This document shows positions 46,038 to 55,837 of a stretch of DNA of 64,000 nucleotides, in pieces. Source of the DNA: Acidobacteriota bacterium. GTDB taxonomy: Bacteria > Acidobacteriota > UBA6911. The notes below the pieces were generated by a model. That model had not been told where the DNA came from, did not search any database, and saw nothing but the letters and a program-made list of their open reading frames with translations. The stretch spans positions 20,821 through 84,820 of the forward strand of contig JAAYCX010000057.1 in assembly GCA_012729555.1 (NCBI GenBank), given 5' to 3'. Position 1 is the first letter of the stretch, and each line of letters opens with the position of its first letter. The translations under genes were made by a program, and so were the position numbers.

Positions 46038-47753
46038 ATGGAAAGCCCGCTCCGGCCCGCATCCCCGATCCACTCCCCGCTTGGGCACGCCCTGCTGCTG
46101 GCGGCGCTCGCGCTCCCCTGGTTCGTCCATCTCGGGGTCTCCTCCCTCTGGGACGCCAACGAGGCCTTTTACGCCGAAACCCCGAGGGAGATGATGGTCA
46201 CGGGCGATTACCTCGCCCCCCGCTTCAACTTCGAGCCCCGCGTCCAGAAGCCCCCCCTCACCTACTGGATCGTTCTCCTTTCCTACCGGGCGTTCGGGGT
46301 CGGCGAGTTCGCCGTCCGCTTTCCCGGCGCGCTCGCGGCCGCCGGCATCCTGCTCTTCTGCTACGGGGGCGCCCGCATCCTGTACGGCCCGCGCGCGGGA
46401 CTGGTGGCCGCCGTCATCGCCGCGACCACCGCCCGGATCTTCATCCTGGCGCGCCGGCTCCCCATCGACATCCTCCTCCTGTTCTTCCTCACCGGCGCCC
46501 TCTTTTTCATCCTCCGCGCGCTCCGCCGCGGCGGGAGGGGGCGGTGGGTCCCCGTCTACCTGTTTCTGGGGCTCGGGTTCATGACCAAGGGGCCGATCGC
46601 GCTCGTCATCCCGGCGCTGGCCCTGGGGGGATGGACTCTCGCGGCCGGCCGCCGGAAAGCGGCGGAGATGTATCTCTTTACGGGCGCCGCCGTCGTCGCC
46701 GCCGTCGTCCTCCCCTGGTACCTGGCCGTCTGGAGGGCGCACGGCTGGGACTACATCGCCCCCTTCTTCCTCAGCGACAACCTGGGGCGCTTCGCCACGG
46801 AGACCCTGGGGCCCTCCCGCGGCGTGCTCTACTACATTCCGGTCTTCCTGTCCGACTTCTTTCCCTGGTCGCTGCTTCTGGTCGCCGCCCTCCTTTCCCT
46901 CCGGAGCCTGCGGCGCGAAGAGGCCCCCGGTTTCTCCCCGGCGTGGCTCCCCCTCTTCTGGGCCGCCGCCGTCTTCCTCATTTTTTCCCTCTCCAAAAAC
47001 AAGCAGGAGTACTACATCGCACCGATGTACCCCGCCTGCGCCATCCTGATCGCCGGGGCGCTCGAGCGGGTGCGGGGCCGGGGGGCCGCCTGGTCCTGGG
47101 CCTACGGCGGCGCGGCGGCGCTGATGGCGGCGCTGTCGCTGGCCCTGCCCCTCGTCTTCACCGCCTTCATGCCCGAGGTCCCGGCCCTGCTCCGGTACGG
47201 ACCGACGGCGCTGTTTGCGGCCGGCGCGCTCGCCGTGGCCTTCTTCGCCTTCCGGCGCCGGCCGGGGCTCGGCTTCGCCGCGCTCGGGCTCGCGCTCTGG
47301 TCGGTCTACCTCCTGGGGGCCGCCGCCTATATTCCCGCCCTGGAGGCGCTGCGGCCGGTGAAAGGGTTCTGCCGCGTGATCGCCGAACGCTGGGACCCCG
47401 CCGGCGGGGACAGCGCCGGGTTCTATCGCGCCTCGCTCCCCAGCATGGTGTTCTACCTCGAGCGCCCCATCTTCCAGGAGACCGAACCCGAAAGGATGCT
47501 CGAGCGCTTCCGCTCGCCCGGCAGGGTCTTCTGCGTCCTGTCCCGGGCCGACTACGAGTACTTCCTCGGGCGCGGCGCCCGGCTCTCGGTCCTCGACCAG
47601 GGGCCCCTTTTTTCGCTCCGCTTCGGCGACCTCCTGGACAAGGGGAAGTTCCCCGGCAGGGAATTGATCTTGGTATCCAACCGATCGTGTTCTAAAATCG
47701 CAAGTTTCGAGGGCGATCCGTTTCATGAAAGCAAAACTGTTCACCGCCGCTAA
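46038..47753 (+). CDS. GT-C membrane glycosyltransferase (ArnT/PMT-like)
   Basis: 571 residues with about 11-12 membrane helices. The first periplasmic loop has LWDANEAFYAETPREMM, with the acidic residues used by ArnT-type GT83 enzymes, and RVQKPPLTYWI follows. LPIDILLLFFLTGALFF and the GFMTKGPIALVIPALAL segment are also typical. Such enzymes take a sugar from a polyprenyl-phosphate carrier on the periplasmic side and attach it to lipid A or a protein. It starts 2 bases after the mutS stop and overlaps the next gene by 29 bases. Confidence 0.87.
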   Translation: MESPLRPASPIHSPLGHALLLAALALPWFVHLGVSSLWDANEAFYAETPREMMVTGDYLAPRFNFEPRVQKPPLTYWIVLLSYRAFGVGEFAVRFPGALAAAGILLFCYGGARILYGPRAGLVAAVIAATTARIFILARRLPIDILLLFFLTGALFFILRALRRGGRGRWVPVYLFLGLGFMTKGPIALVIPALALGGWTLAAGRRKAAEMYLFTGAAVVAAVVLPWYLAVWRAHGWDYIAPFFLSDNLGRFATETLGPSRGVLYYIPVFLSDFFPWSLLLVAALLSLRSLRREEAPGFSPAWLPLFWAAAVFLIFSLSKNKQEYYIAPMYPACAILIAGALERVRGRGAAWSWAYGGAAALMAALSLALPLVFTAFMPEVPALLRYGPTALFAAGALAVAFFAFRRRPGLGFAALGLALWSVYLLGAAAYIPALEALRPVKGFCRVIAERWDPAGGDSAGFYRASLPSMVFYLERPIFQETEPERMLERFRSPGRVFCVLSRADYEYFLGRGARLSVLDQGPLFSLRFGDLLDKGKFPGRELILVSNRSCSKIASFEGDPFHESKTVHRR

Positions 47754-48705
47754 GCTGGCGATCACGATCCTGTTCTTCACCTATATCTTCCGCCAGATCG
47801 ATTTCCGGCAGTTCGCCGCCGCGCTCGCCAGCGCCCGCATCGACTACCTGCTCGGGGGCTTCGTGCTCCTCTGGATAGCCCATTTCATCTGCGTCTACCG
47901 CTGGCGGCTGCTGATGCGGCCCTTGATGCCGGTGCCCCCCCCGGGGAACCTGCTGGGCATCTACTGCATCGGCCTCTTCTTCAACCTGACCTTCCCCACC
48001 GTCATCGGCGGGGATGTCGTCAAGGTCTACTACGCGGGGCGCCCCTCCCGGTGCTATGCCCAGAGCCTGGCCGCCGCATTTCTCGACCGGGACGCCGGGA
48101 TGCTGGCCATGATGATCCTCGCCTGCGCCGCGGTGACGGTCTACCCGGTGTCGGTCCCCGGGATCCCCGTCCCCCTCATCCTCTGGAGCGTTTTCGCCCT
48201 CTTCGTGCTGGGGAACGCGGCGGTGTTCACCCCGGGGATGCACCGGATCCTGATCCGGCTGCTCCGGCGGGTGCGCCTCGACTCCGTCGCGACCAGGATC
48301 GACCTGGTCTCCCGCGCCTTCCAGGTCATGGGCCGGCACCCCGGCATCCTCTGGGGCTCGCTCGCGATCTCCTTCATCAACCAGCTCCTGGTCATCTCGG
48401 TCACCTGGGTCATGGCGCTGGGGCTCGGGATCCGCCTCCCCTTCCTCCTTGTCCTGGTCTTCGTCCCCGTCATCACCCTGATCTCCATGATCCCCATCAG
48501 CCTCAACGGCATGGGGCTGAGGGAATATTCCTTCATGAGCCTCTTCGGCGCCGTCGGCGTGCCGGCCGCCTCGTGCATCGCGCTCGGCGTGCTTTCGAGC
48601 GTCGTCATCATCCTGTCATCGCTCCCGGGGGGCATCGTCTACCTCCTCTACCGGAACAAGACCGATCTCGAGCAGATGGCTTCACTGGAGAGCGAGTTTT
48701 CATGA
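47725..48705 (+). CDS. Flippase-like membrane protein (UPF0104 / LPG_synthase_TM)
   Basis: 326 residues with about eight membrane helices. ARIDYLLGGFVLLWIAHFICVYRWRLL, FNLTFPTVIGGDVVKVYYA and SLNGMGLREYSFMSLFG are typical of the lysylphosphatidylglycerol-synthase transmembrane region family (AglD- and DltB-independent type). Some members are proposed to flip or modify lipid-linked molecules. No LPG-synthase catalytic domain is attached. Its position between a GT-C transferase and a polyprenyl-phosphate GT2 suggests handling of a lipid-linked sugar. The ATG overlaps the previous gene and the stop overlaps the next as ATGA. Confidence 0.83.
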   Translation: MKAKLFTAAKLAITILFFTYIFRQIDFRQFAAALASARIDYLLGGFVLLWIAHFICVYRWRLLMRPLMPVPPPGNLLGIYCIGLFFNLTFPTVIGGDVVKVYYAGRPSRCYAQSLAAAFLDRDAGMLAMMILACAAVTVYPVSVPGIPVPLILWSVFALFVLGNAAVFTPGMHRILIRLLRRVRLDSVATRIDLVSRAFQVMGRHPGILWGSLAISFINQLLVISVTWVMALGLGIRLPFLLVLVFVPVITLISMIPISLNGMGLREYSFMSLFGAVGVPAASCIALGVLSSVVIILSSLPGGIVYLLYRNKTDLEQMASLESEFS

Positions 48706-49682
48706 CGGACAAGATTTCCATCATCGTCCCCGTGTACAACGAGCGCGAGAATCTCGAACCGTTCACCCGCGGGCTGACGGAAGCCATGGAGGCCACGGGC
48801 GAGCCTTACGAGATCCTCCTCGTCGACGACGGCAGCACCGACGGGGGGGGGGAGTGGATGGAACGCCTCCCCGCGCGCGACGCGCGCATCCGCGTCATCC
48901 GTTTCCGCCGCAATTTCGGCCAGACCGCGGCCATGGCCGCCGGCTTCGACCACGCCACGGGCGACATCCTGATCCCGACCGACGCCGACATGCAGAACGA
49001 TCCCCGCGACATCCCCGCGGTGCTGGCGAAGCTGCGCGAAGGCTACGATGTCGTCAGCTGCTGGCGCCGCGACCGCCAGGACCCGTACCTGACCCGGAAA
49101 CTCCCCTCGCGGCTGGCCAACGCGCTGATCTCCCGCATCGGCGGCGTTCGCCTGCACGATTACGGCTGCACGCTCAAGGGCTACCGCCGCGAGGTGGTCG
49201 AGCACATCCGGCTTTACGGCGAGATGCACCGCTTCATTCCCGTCTACGCCTCCTGGGCCGGGGCGCGGGTCGCGGAGATCCCCGTGCGCCACCACCCCCG
49301 GACGCGGGGGAAGAGCAAGTACGGGCTCAGCCGCACCTTCAAGGTGATCCTGGACCTGATCACCGTGAAGATGCTGGGCAGCTACTCCACCAAGCCGATG
49401 TACTTTTTCGGCGGCACCGGCCTTGCCGCCTGCGCCGCGGGGACGCTCCTGGCGCTGCTCACCCTCTACGACAAGTACGTCCACCAGGTCAAGGCGCACA
49501 ACAACCCCCTCCTTCTGCTGGCCGTGTTCCTGTTCATCCTGGGGGTGCAGTTCGTTTTCATGGGTCTCGTGGCCGAGCTCCTGATCCGGACGTACTTCGA
49601 ATCGCAGGGGAAATCGCCCTACATCATCCTGCGCATCACGGAGGCGCCGCCCGACGGGTCCCGCGCCCCCCTTTCATCCTGA
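48702..49682 (+). CDS. Polyprenyl-phosphate glycosyltransferase (GT2, DPM1-like)
   Basis: 326 residues. The GT2 catalytic domain (1-230) shows SIIVPVYNERENL, LLVDDGSTDGG, IPTDADMQNDPRDIP with the metal-binding Asp residues and RGKSKYGLSRTFKVILDL. Two C-terminal membrane helices (about 232-305) anchor it. This is the ArnC/GtrB/DPM1 group, which makes polyprenyl-phosphate sugars on the cytoplasmic face. The sugar is not predictable. Paired with the GT-C transferase and the flippase-like protein it could form a complete donor-flip-transfer module. Confidence 0.9.
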   Translation: MTDKISIIVPVYNERENLEPFTRGLTEAMEATGEPYEILLVDDGSTDGGGEWMERLPARDARIRVIRFRRNFGQTAAMAAGFDHATGDILIPTDADMQNDPRDIPAVLAKLREGYDVVSCWRRDRQDPYLTRKLPSRLANALISRIGGVRLHDYGCTLKGYRREVVEHIRLYGEMHRFIPVYASWAGARVAEIPVRHHPRTRGKSKYGLSRTFKVILDLITVKMLGSYSTKPMYFFGGTGLAACAAGTLLALLTLYDKYVHQVKAHNNPLLLLAVFLFILGVQFVFMGLVAELLIRTYFESQGKSPYIILRITEAPPDGSRAPLSS

Positions 49683-49690
49683 GGACTCTG

Positions 49691-50458
49691 GTGTTTGCGG
49701 AAATGTTCGCCTTTCGGGACCATGCGCTGGTCGACTTCGTCGGCGGCGGGGGCAAGACGCGCCTGATCCGTGCGCTCGCTTCCGAATGCTGCAGCCGCGG
49801 GCCCGTGCTCATGACCACCACCACCCGCAACCATCCCCCCGATCCCGCCGAGGGGATTTCGGTGATCAGCGGGGACAACGTCGCGCTGGTCCGGGAGATC
49901 GTGGCCCGCATCGGCCGGGAGTGCGCCGGCCGCCCCCACAAGCTCCTGGCCGCGCGCCATTTCTTCAGCCCTCACCTTCTGCGCGGCGTCCCCCCCGATT
50001 TCGCCGACGGCCTGGACCGCGCCCCGTTCCCCGTCCTCCTCAACGAGGCGGACGGCGCGGCCGGATTCAGCCTCAAGCTGCCGCGCGATTCCGAACCGGT
50101 GCCGATGCGGGGGTCGGACTACCTCGTGCCCGTCGTCGGCATGGACTGCCTCGGCCGTCCGCTCGGGCCCGACACCGTCTTCCGCTGGGAACTCTTCGCC
50201 GGGCGCTTCGAGCTCCGGGCCGGAGAGACGATCACACCCGAAACCGCCGCCCGCATCCTCATGCACCCGCAGGGGGTGTGCCGCGGCAGCGGGGCCGGCA
50301 CCGAAATCATCCCCTTCATCAACAAGGCCGACTCCCCCGCCGCCGACGCCGATGCCCGCGCCCTCGGGGGTGCCATCCTTGAAAACGGCCATTTCCCGGT
50401 CAGCCGCGTGCTCTATGGCAGCGCGGCGGAGGGAAGAGTCCAATGCCTGCAAGCGTAG
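49691..50458 (+). CDS. yqeC: YqeC-like protein (selenium-dependent hydroxylase accessory)
   Basis: 255 residues. A P-loop-like DFVGGGGKTRLIRALA opens the protein, then VLMTTTTRNHPP, LLNEADGAAGFSLKLPRDSEPVP and YLVPVVGMDCLGRPL, all matching YqeC. That family is linked, by genome context, with selenium-dependent molybdenum hydroxylases. The GTG start is 6 bases after GAGG; an ATG at 49703 is the alternative. No molybdenum-hydroxylase or selenium genes occur in the window, so its role here is open. It overlaps the next gene by 16 bases. Confidence 0.8.
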   Translation: MFAEMFAFRDHALVDFVGGGGKTRLIRALASECCSRGPVLMTTTTRNHPPDPAEGISVISGDNVALVREIVARIGRECAGRPHKLLAARHFFSPHLLRGVPPDFADGLDRAPFPVLLNEADGAAGFSLKLPRDSEPVPMRGSDYLVPVVGMDCLGRPLGPDTVFRWELFAGRFELRAGETITPETAARILMHPQGVCRGSGAGTEIIPFINKADSPAADADARALGGAILENGHFPVSRVLYGSAAEGRVQCLQA

Positions 50459-51276
50459 GGACCGGCGGCGGGAGCCGCCTGGGCCGCTCCCACCCCCTGC
50501 TGAAGAAGATCCGGCTGGCCGCCTCCGGCTCCCGCCGCTCCGAAAGCGACCTGGTCGTGGCCGAGGGGGTGCGCGTTCTCGAGGAGGTGCACGCGGCCGG
50601 CTGCCGGGTGGACGCCGTGGTGACCGGGACCCGGTTCGGGGAATCAGGGCGGGAGCGCGCGCTGCTCGAACTCTGGCGCGCGCGCGCCGTCCCCCTGTAC
50701 ACGGTCGACGAATCGGTGCTCGGCACCCTGTCGGACGTGCGGGCGCCCCAGGGGGCGCTGGCGCTGGTCCGTGTTCCTTCCCTTTCCCTCGCGCAGCTCC
50801 CCTCGCCGGGCGCCGGGCCGATCGTGTGCGCCTTCGGGCTGCAGGACCCGGGTAACCTCGGAACGCTGATCCGAGCCGCGGCGGCCGCGGGGGCCGCGTT
50901 CGTCTGCACGGCCGCGGGCACCGTTTCGGCCCGCAATCCCAAGGCCCTCCGCTCGAGCGCCGGCGCCTTCTTCCGCATCCCGGTCGTCGAACGCCTCGAC
51001 CCGGAGGAATTCCTGCGTTACGCCGGGGCCCGCTCGATCGCGGTCTACCGCGCCGACGCCTCGGCCGGAACGCCCTACACCCGGGCCGACCTCCGCGGCC
51101 GCTGCGCCTTCGTCCTGGGGAACGAGGGGCGCGGAACGGAGGGGGCGGGGCTCGACTCCCTCCCGGCGCTGCATATTCCGATGGCGCGTGCCACGGAGTC
51201 CTTGAATGTGGCCATGGCGGGGTCCATCATCCTTTTTGAGGCCGCGCGCCAGCGTGCCCAGGGACCCACGCCATGA
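50443..51276 (+). CDS. SpoU-family RNA 2'-O-methyltransferase
   Basis: 277 residues. The N-terminal substrate-binding domain (RSHPLLKKIRLAASGSRRSESDLVVAEGVRVLEE) is followed by the SPOUT knot with the three family motifs: LQDPGNLGTLIRAAAAAG, VLGNEGRG and IPMARATESLNVAMAGSIILFEAARQR. It methylates a ribose in rRNA or tRNA, target unknown. The TrmH/RlmB-type motifs suggest 23S rRNA. Both ends overlap neighbours, so translation is likely coupled. Confidence 0.92.
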   Translation: MPASVGTGGGSRLGRSHPLLKKIRLAASGSRRSESDLVVAEGVRVLEEVHAAGCRVDAVVTGTRFGESGRERALLELWRARAVPLYTVDESVLGTLSDVRAPQGALALVRVPSLSLAQLPSPGAGPIVCAFGLQDPGNLGTLIRAAAAAGAAFVCTAAGTVSARNPKALRSSAGAFFRIPVVERLDPEEFLRYAGARSIAVYRADASAGTPYTRADLRGRCAFVLGNEGRGTEGAGLDSLPALHIPMARATESLNVAMAGSIILFEAARQRAQGPTP

Positions 51277-52607
51277 CCCGCACACTCTTTCCCGAACCCG
51301 ATCCCCCCGCCGGGCCGGACACCCCTCTGGCCGAACGGCTCCGCCCGCATACCCTGGACGACCTGGTGGGGCAGCAGCACCTGGTGGGGCCGGGCAAGGT
51401 GCTGCGCGTCATGGCCGAGCAGGACCAGCTCGCCTCCATCATCCTCTGGGGGCCTCCCGGAACGGGCAAGACCACGCTCGCCCGCATCCTGGCCCGGCAG
51501 ACCCGCTCCCCCTTCGTCTCCTACAGCGCCGTGCTGTCGGGGATCAAGGAGATCAAAAGCGTCATGGCCGAGGCGGAGGTCACCTTCCGCGCCGACCGGG
51601 GCCGGACCGTCGTCTTCGTCGACGAGATCCACCGCTTCAACAAGGCCCAGCAGGACGCCTTCCTCCCCTACGTGGAATCGGGCGTCATCGTCCTCATCGG
51701 CGCCACGACCGAAAACCCCTCCTTCGAGGTGATCAGCCCGCTGCTGAGCCGGTGCAAGGTCTACGTGCTCCACCCGCTCGAGCCGGCCGAGATCCAGACG
51801 CTGCTCGAGCGCGCGCTCGCCGACACCGGGCGCGGGCTCGGGGCGCTCGGCGCGACGGTGCCCGAAGAGGTCCTCGGGCGGCTGGCCGTGTACGCGAACG
51901 GCGACGCGCGCATCGCCCTCAACACCCTGGAACTGGCGGTCTCGCTGGCGGCCCGGGGCGCCGGGGGGCCGTTCACCCTCTCCCTGGCCGACCTGGAGTC
52001 GGCGCTGCAGCGCAAGATGCTGCAGTACGACAAAGCGGGCGAAGAGCATTACAACCTGATCTCGGCCCTGCACAAATCGCTGCGCAACAGCGACCCCGAC
52101 GCCTCCCTCTACTGGATGGGGCGGATGCTGGAGGCGGGGGAGGACCCGGTCTATATCGCCCGGCGCATGGTGCGCTTCGCCTCCGAGGACGTGGGGCTGG
52201 CCGACGTCCGGGCCCTGTCGGTGGCGCTCGACGCCACGGAGGCGGTGCGCCTGGTCGGGCTGCCGGAGTGCAAGCTGGCGCTGGCGCAGGCGGCCGTGTA
52301 CCTGGCGCTCGCGCCGAAGTCGAACGCCCTCTACACCGCCTACGGCCGGGTCGCCGCCGACATCCAGGCGGGCACCAACGAGCCCCCTCCCCTGCATATC
52401 CGCAACGCGCCCACCCGGCTGATGAAGGATCTCGGCTACGGCAAGGGGTACCAGTACGCGCACGACCTCGAGGACAAGGTGGCCGACATGCAGTGCCTCC
52501 CCGACTCGCTCCGCGGGCGCCGCTACTACCACCCCGGAACGCAGGGGATGGAACGCCGCATCGGCGAGATCCTCGAGGAGCTCCGCAGGAAGAGGACGAA
52601 GGGATAA
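51273..52607 (+). CDS. rarA: Replication-associated recombination protein RarA (MgsA)
   Basis: 444 residues. Walker A GPPGTGKT spans 60-67. Walker B has D118, E119, I120, H121, and the box GATTENPSFEVISPLLSRCKVY identifies the RarA/WRNIP1 family rather than RuvB or DnaX. The C-terminal tetramerisation part contains DPDASLYWMGRMLEAGEDP and KGYQYAHDLEDKV. It acts at stalled forks. The start overlaps the previous stop as ATGA. Confidence 0.96.
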   Translation: MTRTLFPEPDPPAGPDTPLAERLRPHTLDDLVGQQHLVGPGKVLRVMAEQDQLASIILWGPPGTGKTTLARILARQTRSPFVSYSAVLSGIKEIKSVMAEAEVTFRADRGRTVVFVDEIHRFNKAQQDAFLPYVESGVIVLIGATTENPSFEVISPLLSRCKVYVLHPLEPAEIQTLLERALADTGRGLGALGATVPEEVLGRLAVYANGDARIALNTLELAVSLAARGAGGPFTLSLADLESALQRKMLQYDKAGEEHYNLISALHKSLRNSDPDASLYWMGRMLEAGEDPVYIARRMVRFASEDVGLADVRALSVALDATEAVRLVGLPECKLALAQAAVYLALAPKSNALYTAYGRVAADIQAGTNEPPPLHIRNAPTRLMKDLGYGKGYQYAHDLEDKVADMQCLPDSLRGRRYYHPGTQGMERRIGEILEELRRKRTKG

Positions 52608-52624
52608 CGGCCCCCCCGGCGGCG

Positions 52625-53443
52625 TCACCCCTTCAGGTAAAAGGCCAGGACGACGGCGGCCAGGAGGAGGCGGTAGATCACGAAGGGGGTGAAACTCCTG
52701 CGCTCGAGGTAGCGCAGGAAGAACTTGATGCACAGAAACCCGGTCACGGCCGCGGCGGCCACCCCCGCCAGCAGCACCGGCCACTCGAGGCCGGCCCCGC
52801 CATCGCCGGCGCCGAGGAGCCGGCAGGCCTGGAGCATTCCGGCCCCCACGATCACCGGGGTCGACAGGAGGAACGAAAACCGGGCGGCGGAGACCCGGTC
52901 GCTGTCCCGCAGGAGGGCCGTCGTCATGGTGACCCCGCTGCGCGAGACCCCCGGAACCAGGGCGATCGCCTGACCGATCCCGATCCACGCGGCGTCCCCC
53001 CACGAGTAGCGCGCCATCGGGCGGCTCTGCCTTCCCCTCCTTTCGGCGTACCAGAGGAGCAGGGCCAGCCCCGCCAGGGTGAAGACCGTGATGAGGGGGG
53101 AGCGCAGCCGGGCCTCCACCAGTTCCTCCAGCCAGAGACCGGCGACGGCGGCCGGGATCGTCCCCACTACCAGCAGCCAGGCGAGCTTCCGGTCTGGGTT
53201 TCCGAGCGGCGCCCCTTCCCTCAGGCCGAGGACCGTTTCGCGCGCCAGCCGGACCCAGTCGCGGGCGAAAAAGGCCAGGACCGCCAGCGCCGTCCCGACA
53301 TGCAGCGCCACGTCGAACACCAGCCCCTCCGGCTCCCACCCGAAGAACCAGGGGACCAGGATGAGGTGGGCGGAACTGCTGACGGGGAGAAATTCGGTAA
53401 GCCCCTGGATGATGCCGAGAATGACCGCCGAAAATATCTCCAT
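52625..53443 (-). CDS. uppP: Undecaprenyl-diphosphatase UppP (BacA)
   Basis: 272 residues with about eight membrane helices. The two family signatures are complete: IQGLTEFLPVSSSAHL near the start and PGVSRSGVTM in the middle. It regenerates undecaprenyl phosphate from the diphosphate released in cell-wall synthesis, and it also underlies bacitracin tolerance. It is convergent with rarA and lies 108 bases after ornithine aminotransferase, on the same strand. The gap contains an AT-rich segment that might hold its own promoter. Confidence 0.96.
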   Translation of the reverse strand: MEIFSAVILGIIQGLTEFLPVSSSAHLILVPWFFGWEPEGLVFDVALHVGTALAVLAFFARDWVRLARETVLGLREGAPLGNPDRKLAWLLVVGTIPAAVAGLWLEELVEARLRSPLITVFTLAGLALLLWYAERRGRQSRPMARYSWGDAAWIGIGQAIALVPGVSRSGVTMTTALLRDSDRVSAARFSFLLSTPVIVGAGMLQACRLLGAGDGGAGLEWPVLLAGVAAAAVTGFLCIKFFLRYLERRSFTPFVIYRLLLAAVVLAFYLKG

Positions 53444-53551
53444 GCCGCCGCCCGCCCGTGGTTAAGAAATCGCCCGCACCCCTGAAGCGCTATTACTTTA
53501 CAGGTTTTTTCGGGAAAGTGCGGAAATTGTGGGGCCGGCGGCTCTTTTTTC

Positions 53552-54754
53552 TCACTCCCCGGCGAGCACCCGCTCCAGGCGCTCGAGCGCCCAGTCGATG
53601 TCGTCGCGGCGGATGACGAGGGGGGGAGCGATGCGGAGGGTGTGCCCGTGGGTGTCCTTGCAGAGGATCCCCAGTTCCATGAGCCGCTCGCTGTAGCCCC
53701 GCGCGTCCCCCGCTTCCCGGACGAGCTCCACGCCGATCATGAGCCCCCGGCCCCGCACCTCGCGGACCCGGTCGGAACGGATGCTGCGCAGCCCGGAGAG
53801 GAAGTAGTCCCCCATGGCCGCGGCGTTCTCGATCATCCCCTCCTCTACCAGGACGCGCAAAGCCTCGCGCGCGACGGCGCAGGCCAGCGGGTTCCCCCCG
53901 AAGGTGCTCCCGTGCTCCCCCGGGCGCAGCACCCCCAGCACCTCGGAATTGGACAGCACCGCCGAAACGGGGTAGAACCCCCCGGAGAGCGCTTTCCCCA
54001 CCAGGGTCAGGTCGGCCTCGACCCCTTCGTGCTCCTCGGCCAGCAGCTTTCCGGTCCGGCCCAGCCCCGTCTGGATCTCGTCCAGGATGAACACCACGCC
54101 GTGGCGCCGGCAGATCTCCCGCGCCGCGGCCAGGTAGCCGGTCGGGGGGAGGATCACCCCCGCCTCCCCCTGGATCGGTTCGGCCATGAACCCGACCGTG
54201 GCGGGGGTGATCGCCCGCTCGAGCGCTTCGGCGTCCCCGAAGGGGATCACCCGGAATCCGGGGGTGAAGGGACCGAACCCGTCCCGCGCCTGAGGGTCCG
54301 TGCTGAACCCGACGATGGTGATGGTGCGCCCGTGGAAGTTGTCGGCGCAGACGATGATTTCCGCCTGGTCCGCGGGCACTCCCTTGACCTGGTACCCCCA
54401 TTTGCGCACCGCCTTGATCACCGTCTCGACCGCCTCGGCGCCGCTGTTCATGGGGAGCACCGTGTGCGACCGGGTCAGGGCGCAGATCTCCCGGTAGAAG
54501 AGCCCCAGCTGGTCGTTGCGGAAGGCGCGCGAGGTCAGGGTCAGCTTTTCCGCCTGGCGGCGGAGCGCCTGCAGGATCCGCGGGTGGCAATGCCCCTGGT
54601 TTACGGCCGAATAGGACGACAGGCAGTCCAGGTAGCGTTTCCCCTCCACGTCCCAGACCCAGATCCCCTCCCCGCGGGTCAGGACCACATCGAGCGGGCG
54701 GTAGTTGTGAGCCCCGAAGGTTTCCTCGAGCCGGATGAAATCTCTTGCGTCCAT
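53552..54754 (-). CDS. rocD: Ornithine aminotransferase
   Basis: 400 residues, a class III PLP aminotransferase. The pyridoxal lysine is K254 in [17 protein letters not shown], and D225 lies in [14 protein letters not shown]. The start ([21 protein letters not shown]) and the segment [20 protein letters not shown] are characteristic of ornithine:2-oxoglutarate transaminase. It turns ornithine into glutamate semialdehyde for proline synthesis or ornithine breakdown. The ATG follows GGGAGGGACGCC. Divergent from hisG. Acetylornithine aminotransferase is the main alternative. Confidence 0.93.
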   Translation of the reverse strand: MDARDFIRLEETFGAHNYRPLDVVLTRGEGIWVWDVEGKRYLDCLSSYSAVNQGHCHPRILQALRRQAEKLTLTSRAFRNDQLGLFYREICALTRSHTVLPMNSGAEAVETVIKAVRKWGYQVKGVPADQAEIIVCADNFHGRTITIVGFSTDPQARDGFGPFTPGFRVIPFGDAEALERAITPATVGFMAEPIQGEAGVILPPTGYLAAAREICRRHGVVFILDEIQTGLGRTGKLLAEEHEGVEADLTLVGKALSGGFYPVSAVLSNSEVLGVLRPGEHGSTFGGNPLACAVAREALRVLVEEGMIENAAAMGDYFLSGLRSIRSDRVREVRGRGLMIGVELVREAGDARGYSERLMELGILCKDTHGHTLRIAPPLVIRRDDIDWALERLERVLAGE

Positions 54755-54913
54755 GGCGTCCCTCCCGGTTCCCCTGCTGGTATCATACCCCGGAGTGCGG
54801 GGGAAAGAGAACCCCGCCGATTTCGCTCCATGAGCGGGTAAGGGTGGAATTTGCGGCCGCGCGGTATTATCCTTTCCACTTTGTCGCGGTCACCGCAAAA
54901 ACTAGGAGAGTAC

Positions 54914-55798
54914 ATGCCGAGCGCCAAGAAAGTTCTCAAACTGGGCCTCCCCAAGGGGAGCCTGCAGGAATCGACCGTGGAGCTGTTCCGCCGGGCCGGA
55001 ATCCGCATCCATTCGAGCGACCGCTCCTATTTCCCCTCCTGCGACGACGAGGAGATCGAGATCATGCTCATCCGCTCCCAGGAGATGGGCAAGTACGTCG
55101 AGGACGGGCTGTTCGACGCCGGGATCACGGGCCGGGACTGGATCCTCGAAACCCGCGCGCGGGTGACCGAGATCTGCGAACTGGTCTACGGCAAATCGGG
55201 CTTCAAACCGGTGCGCTGGGTGCTGGCCGTCCCCGACAGCTCGCCGATCCGTTCGGCCAGGGACCTCCAGGGGAAGACCGTCGCCACCGAACTGGTGAGC
55301 TACGTCCGGCGCTACCTGGCCAGGGCGGGGGTCAAGGCCAGGGTCGAGTATTCCTGGGGGGCCACCGAGGCCAAGGCCGGCATCCTCGTGGACGCGATCG
55401 TGGAACTGACCGAGACCGGCCGTTCGCTCAGGGCCAACCGCCTGCGCATCGTGGAGGACGTGCTCGCCTCGACCACCCGCTTCGTCGCCAACCGGGACGC
55501 CTGGAAAGACCCCTGGAAGCGCGAAAAGATGGAGAATATCGCCATCCTGCTCCAGGGCGCCCTGGCCGCCGAAGGGATGGTGGGGCTGAAGATGAACCTG
55601 AAGGAGAGCGCCCTGCCGCGGATCATGGACATCCTCCCTTCCCTGAAGCGCCCGACGGTCAGCCCGCTGACCTTGCCCGGCTGGATGGCGCTCGAGGTGG
55701 TCGTGGAGGAATCGGTGGTCAAGCGCATGATCCCGGACCTGAAGCGCGCCGGGGCCGAGGGGATCATCGAGTACCCTCTGAACATGCTCATAAACTGA
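54914..55798 (+). CDS. hisG: ATP phosphoribosyltransferase (long form)
   Basis: 294 residues, the long HisG type with its own C-terminal regulatory domain and no need for HisZ. Catalytic region: [43 protein letters not shown] and the PRPP loop with [20 protein letters not shown]. It makes the first intermediate of histidine synthesis and is inhibited by histidine. The ATG follows GGAGAGTAC; a 21-codon extension back to 54851 lacks family similarity. No other his gene is nearby. Confidence 0.95.
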   Translation: MPSAKKVLKLGLPKGSLQESTVELFRRAGIRIHSSDRSYFPSCDDEEIEIMLIRSQEMGKYVEDGLFDAGITGRDWILETRARVTEICELVYGKSGFKPVRWVLAVPDSSPIRSARDLQGKTVATELVSYVRRYLARAGVKARVEYSWGATEAKAGILVDAIVELTETGRSLRANRLRIVEDVLASTTRFVANRDAWKDPWKREKMENIAILLQGALAAEGMVGLKMNLKESALPRIMDILPSLKRPTVSPLTLPGWMALEVVVEESVVKRMIPDLKRAGAEGIIEYPLNMLIN

Positions 55799-55837
55799 GT
55801 TTTCTTTTTTAGATAGGCATTTAGGGCTAATAAATTG

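Noticed and set aside
49691..50458. Possible selenocysteine (in-frame TGA) decoding because of YqeC
   Set aside because: All genes in the window read through without an internal TGA, and I see no SECIS-like hairpin or selenium gene.
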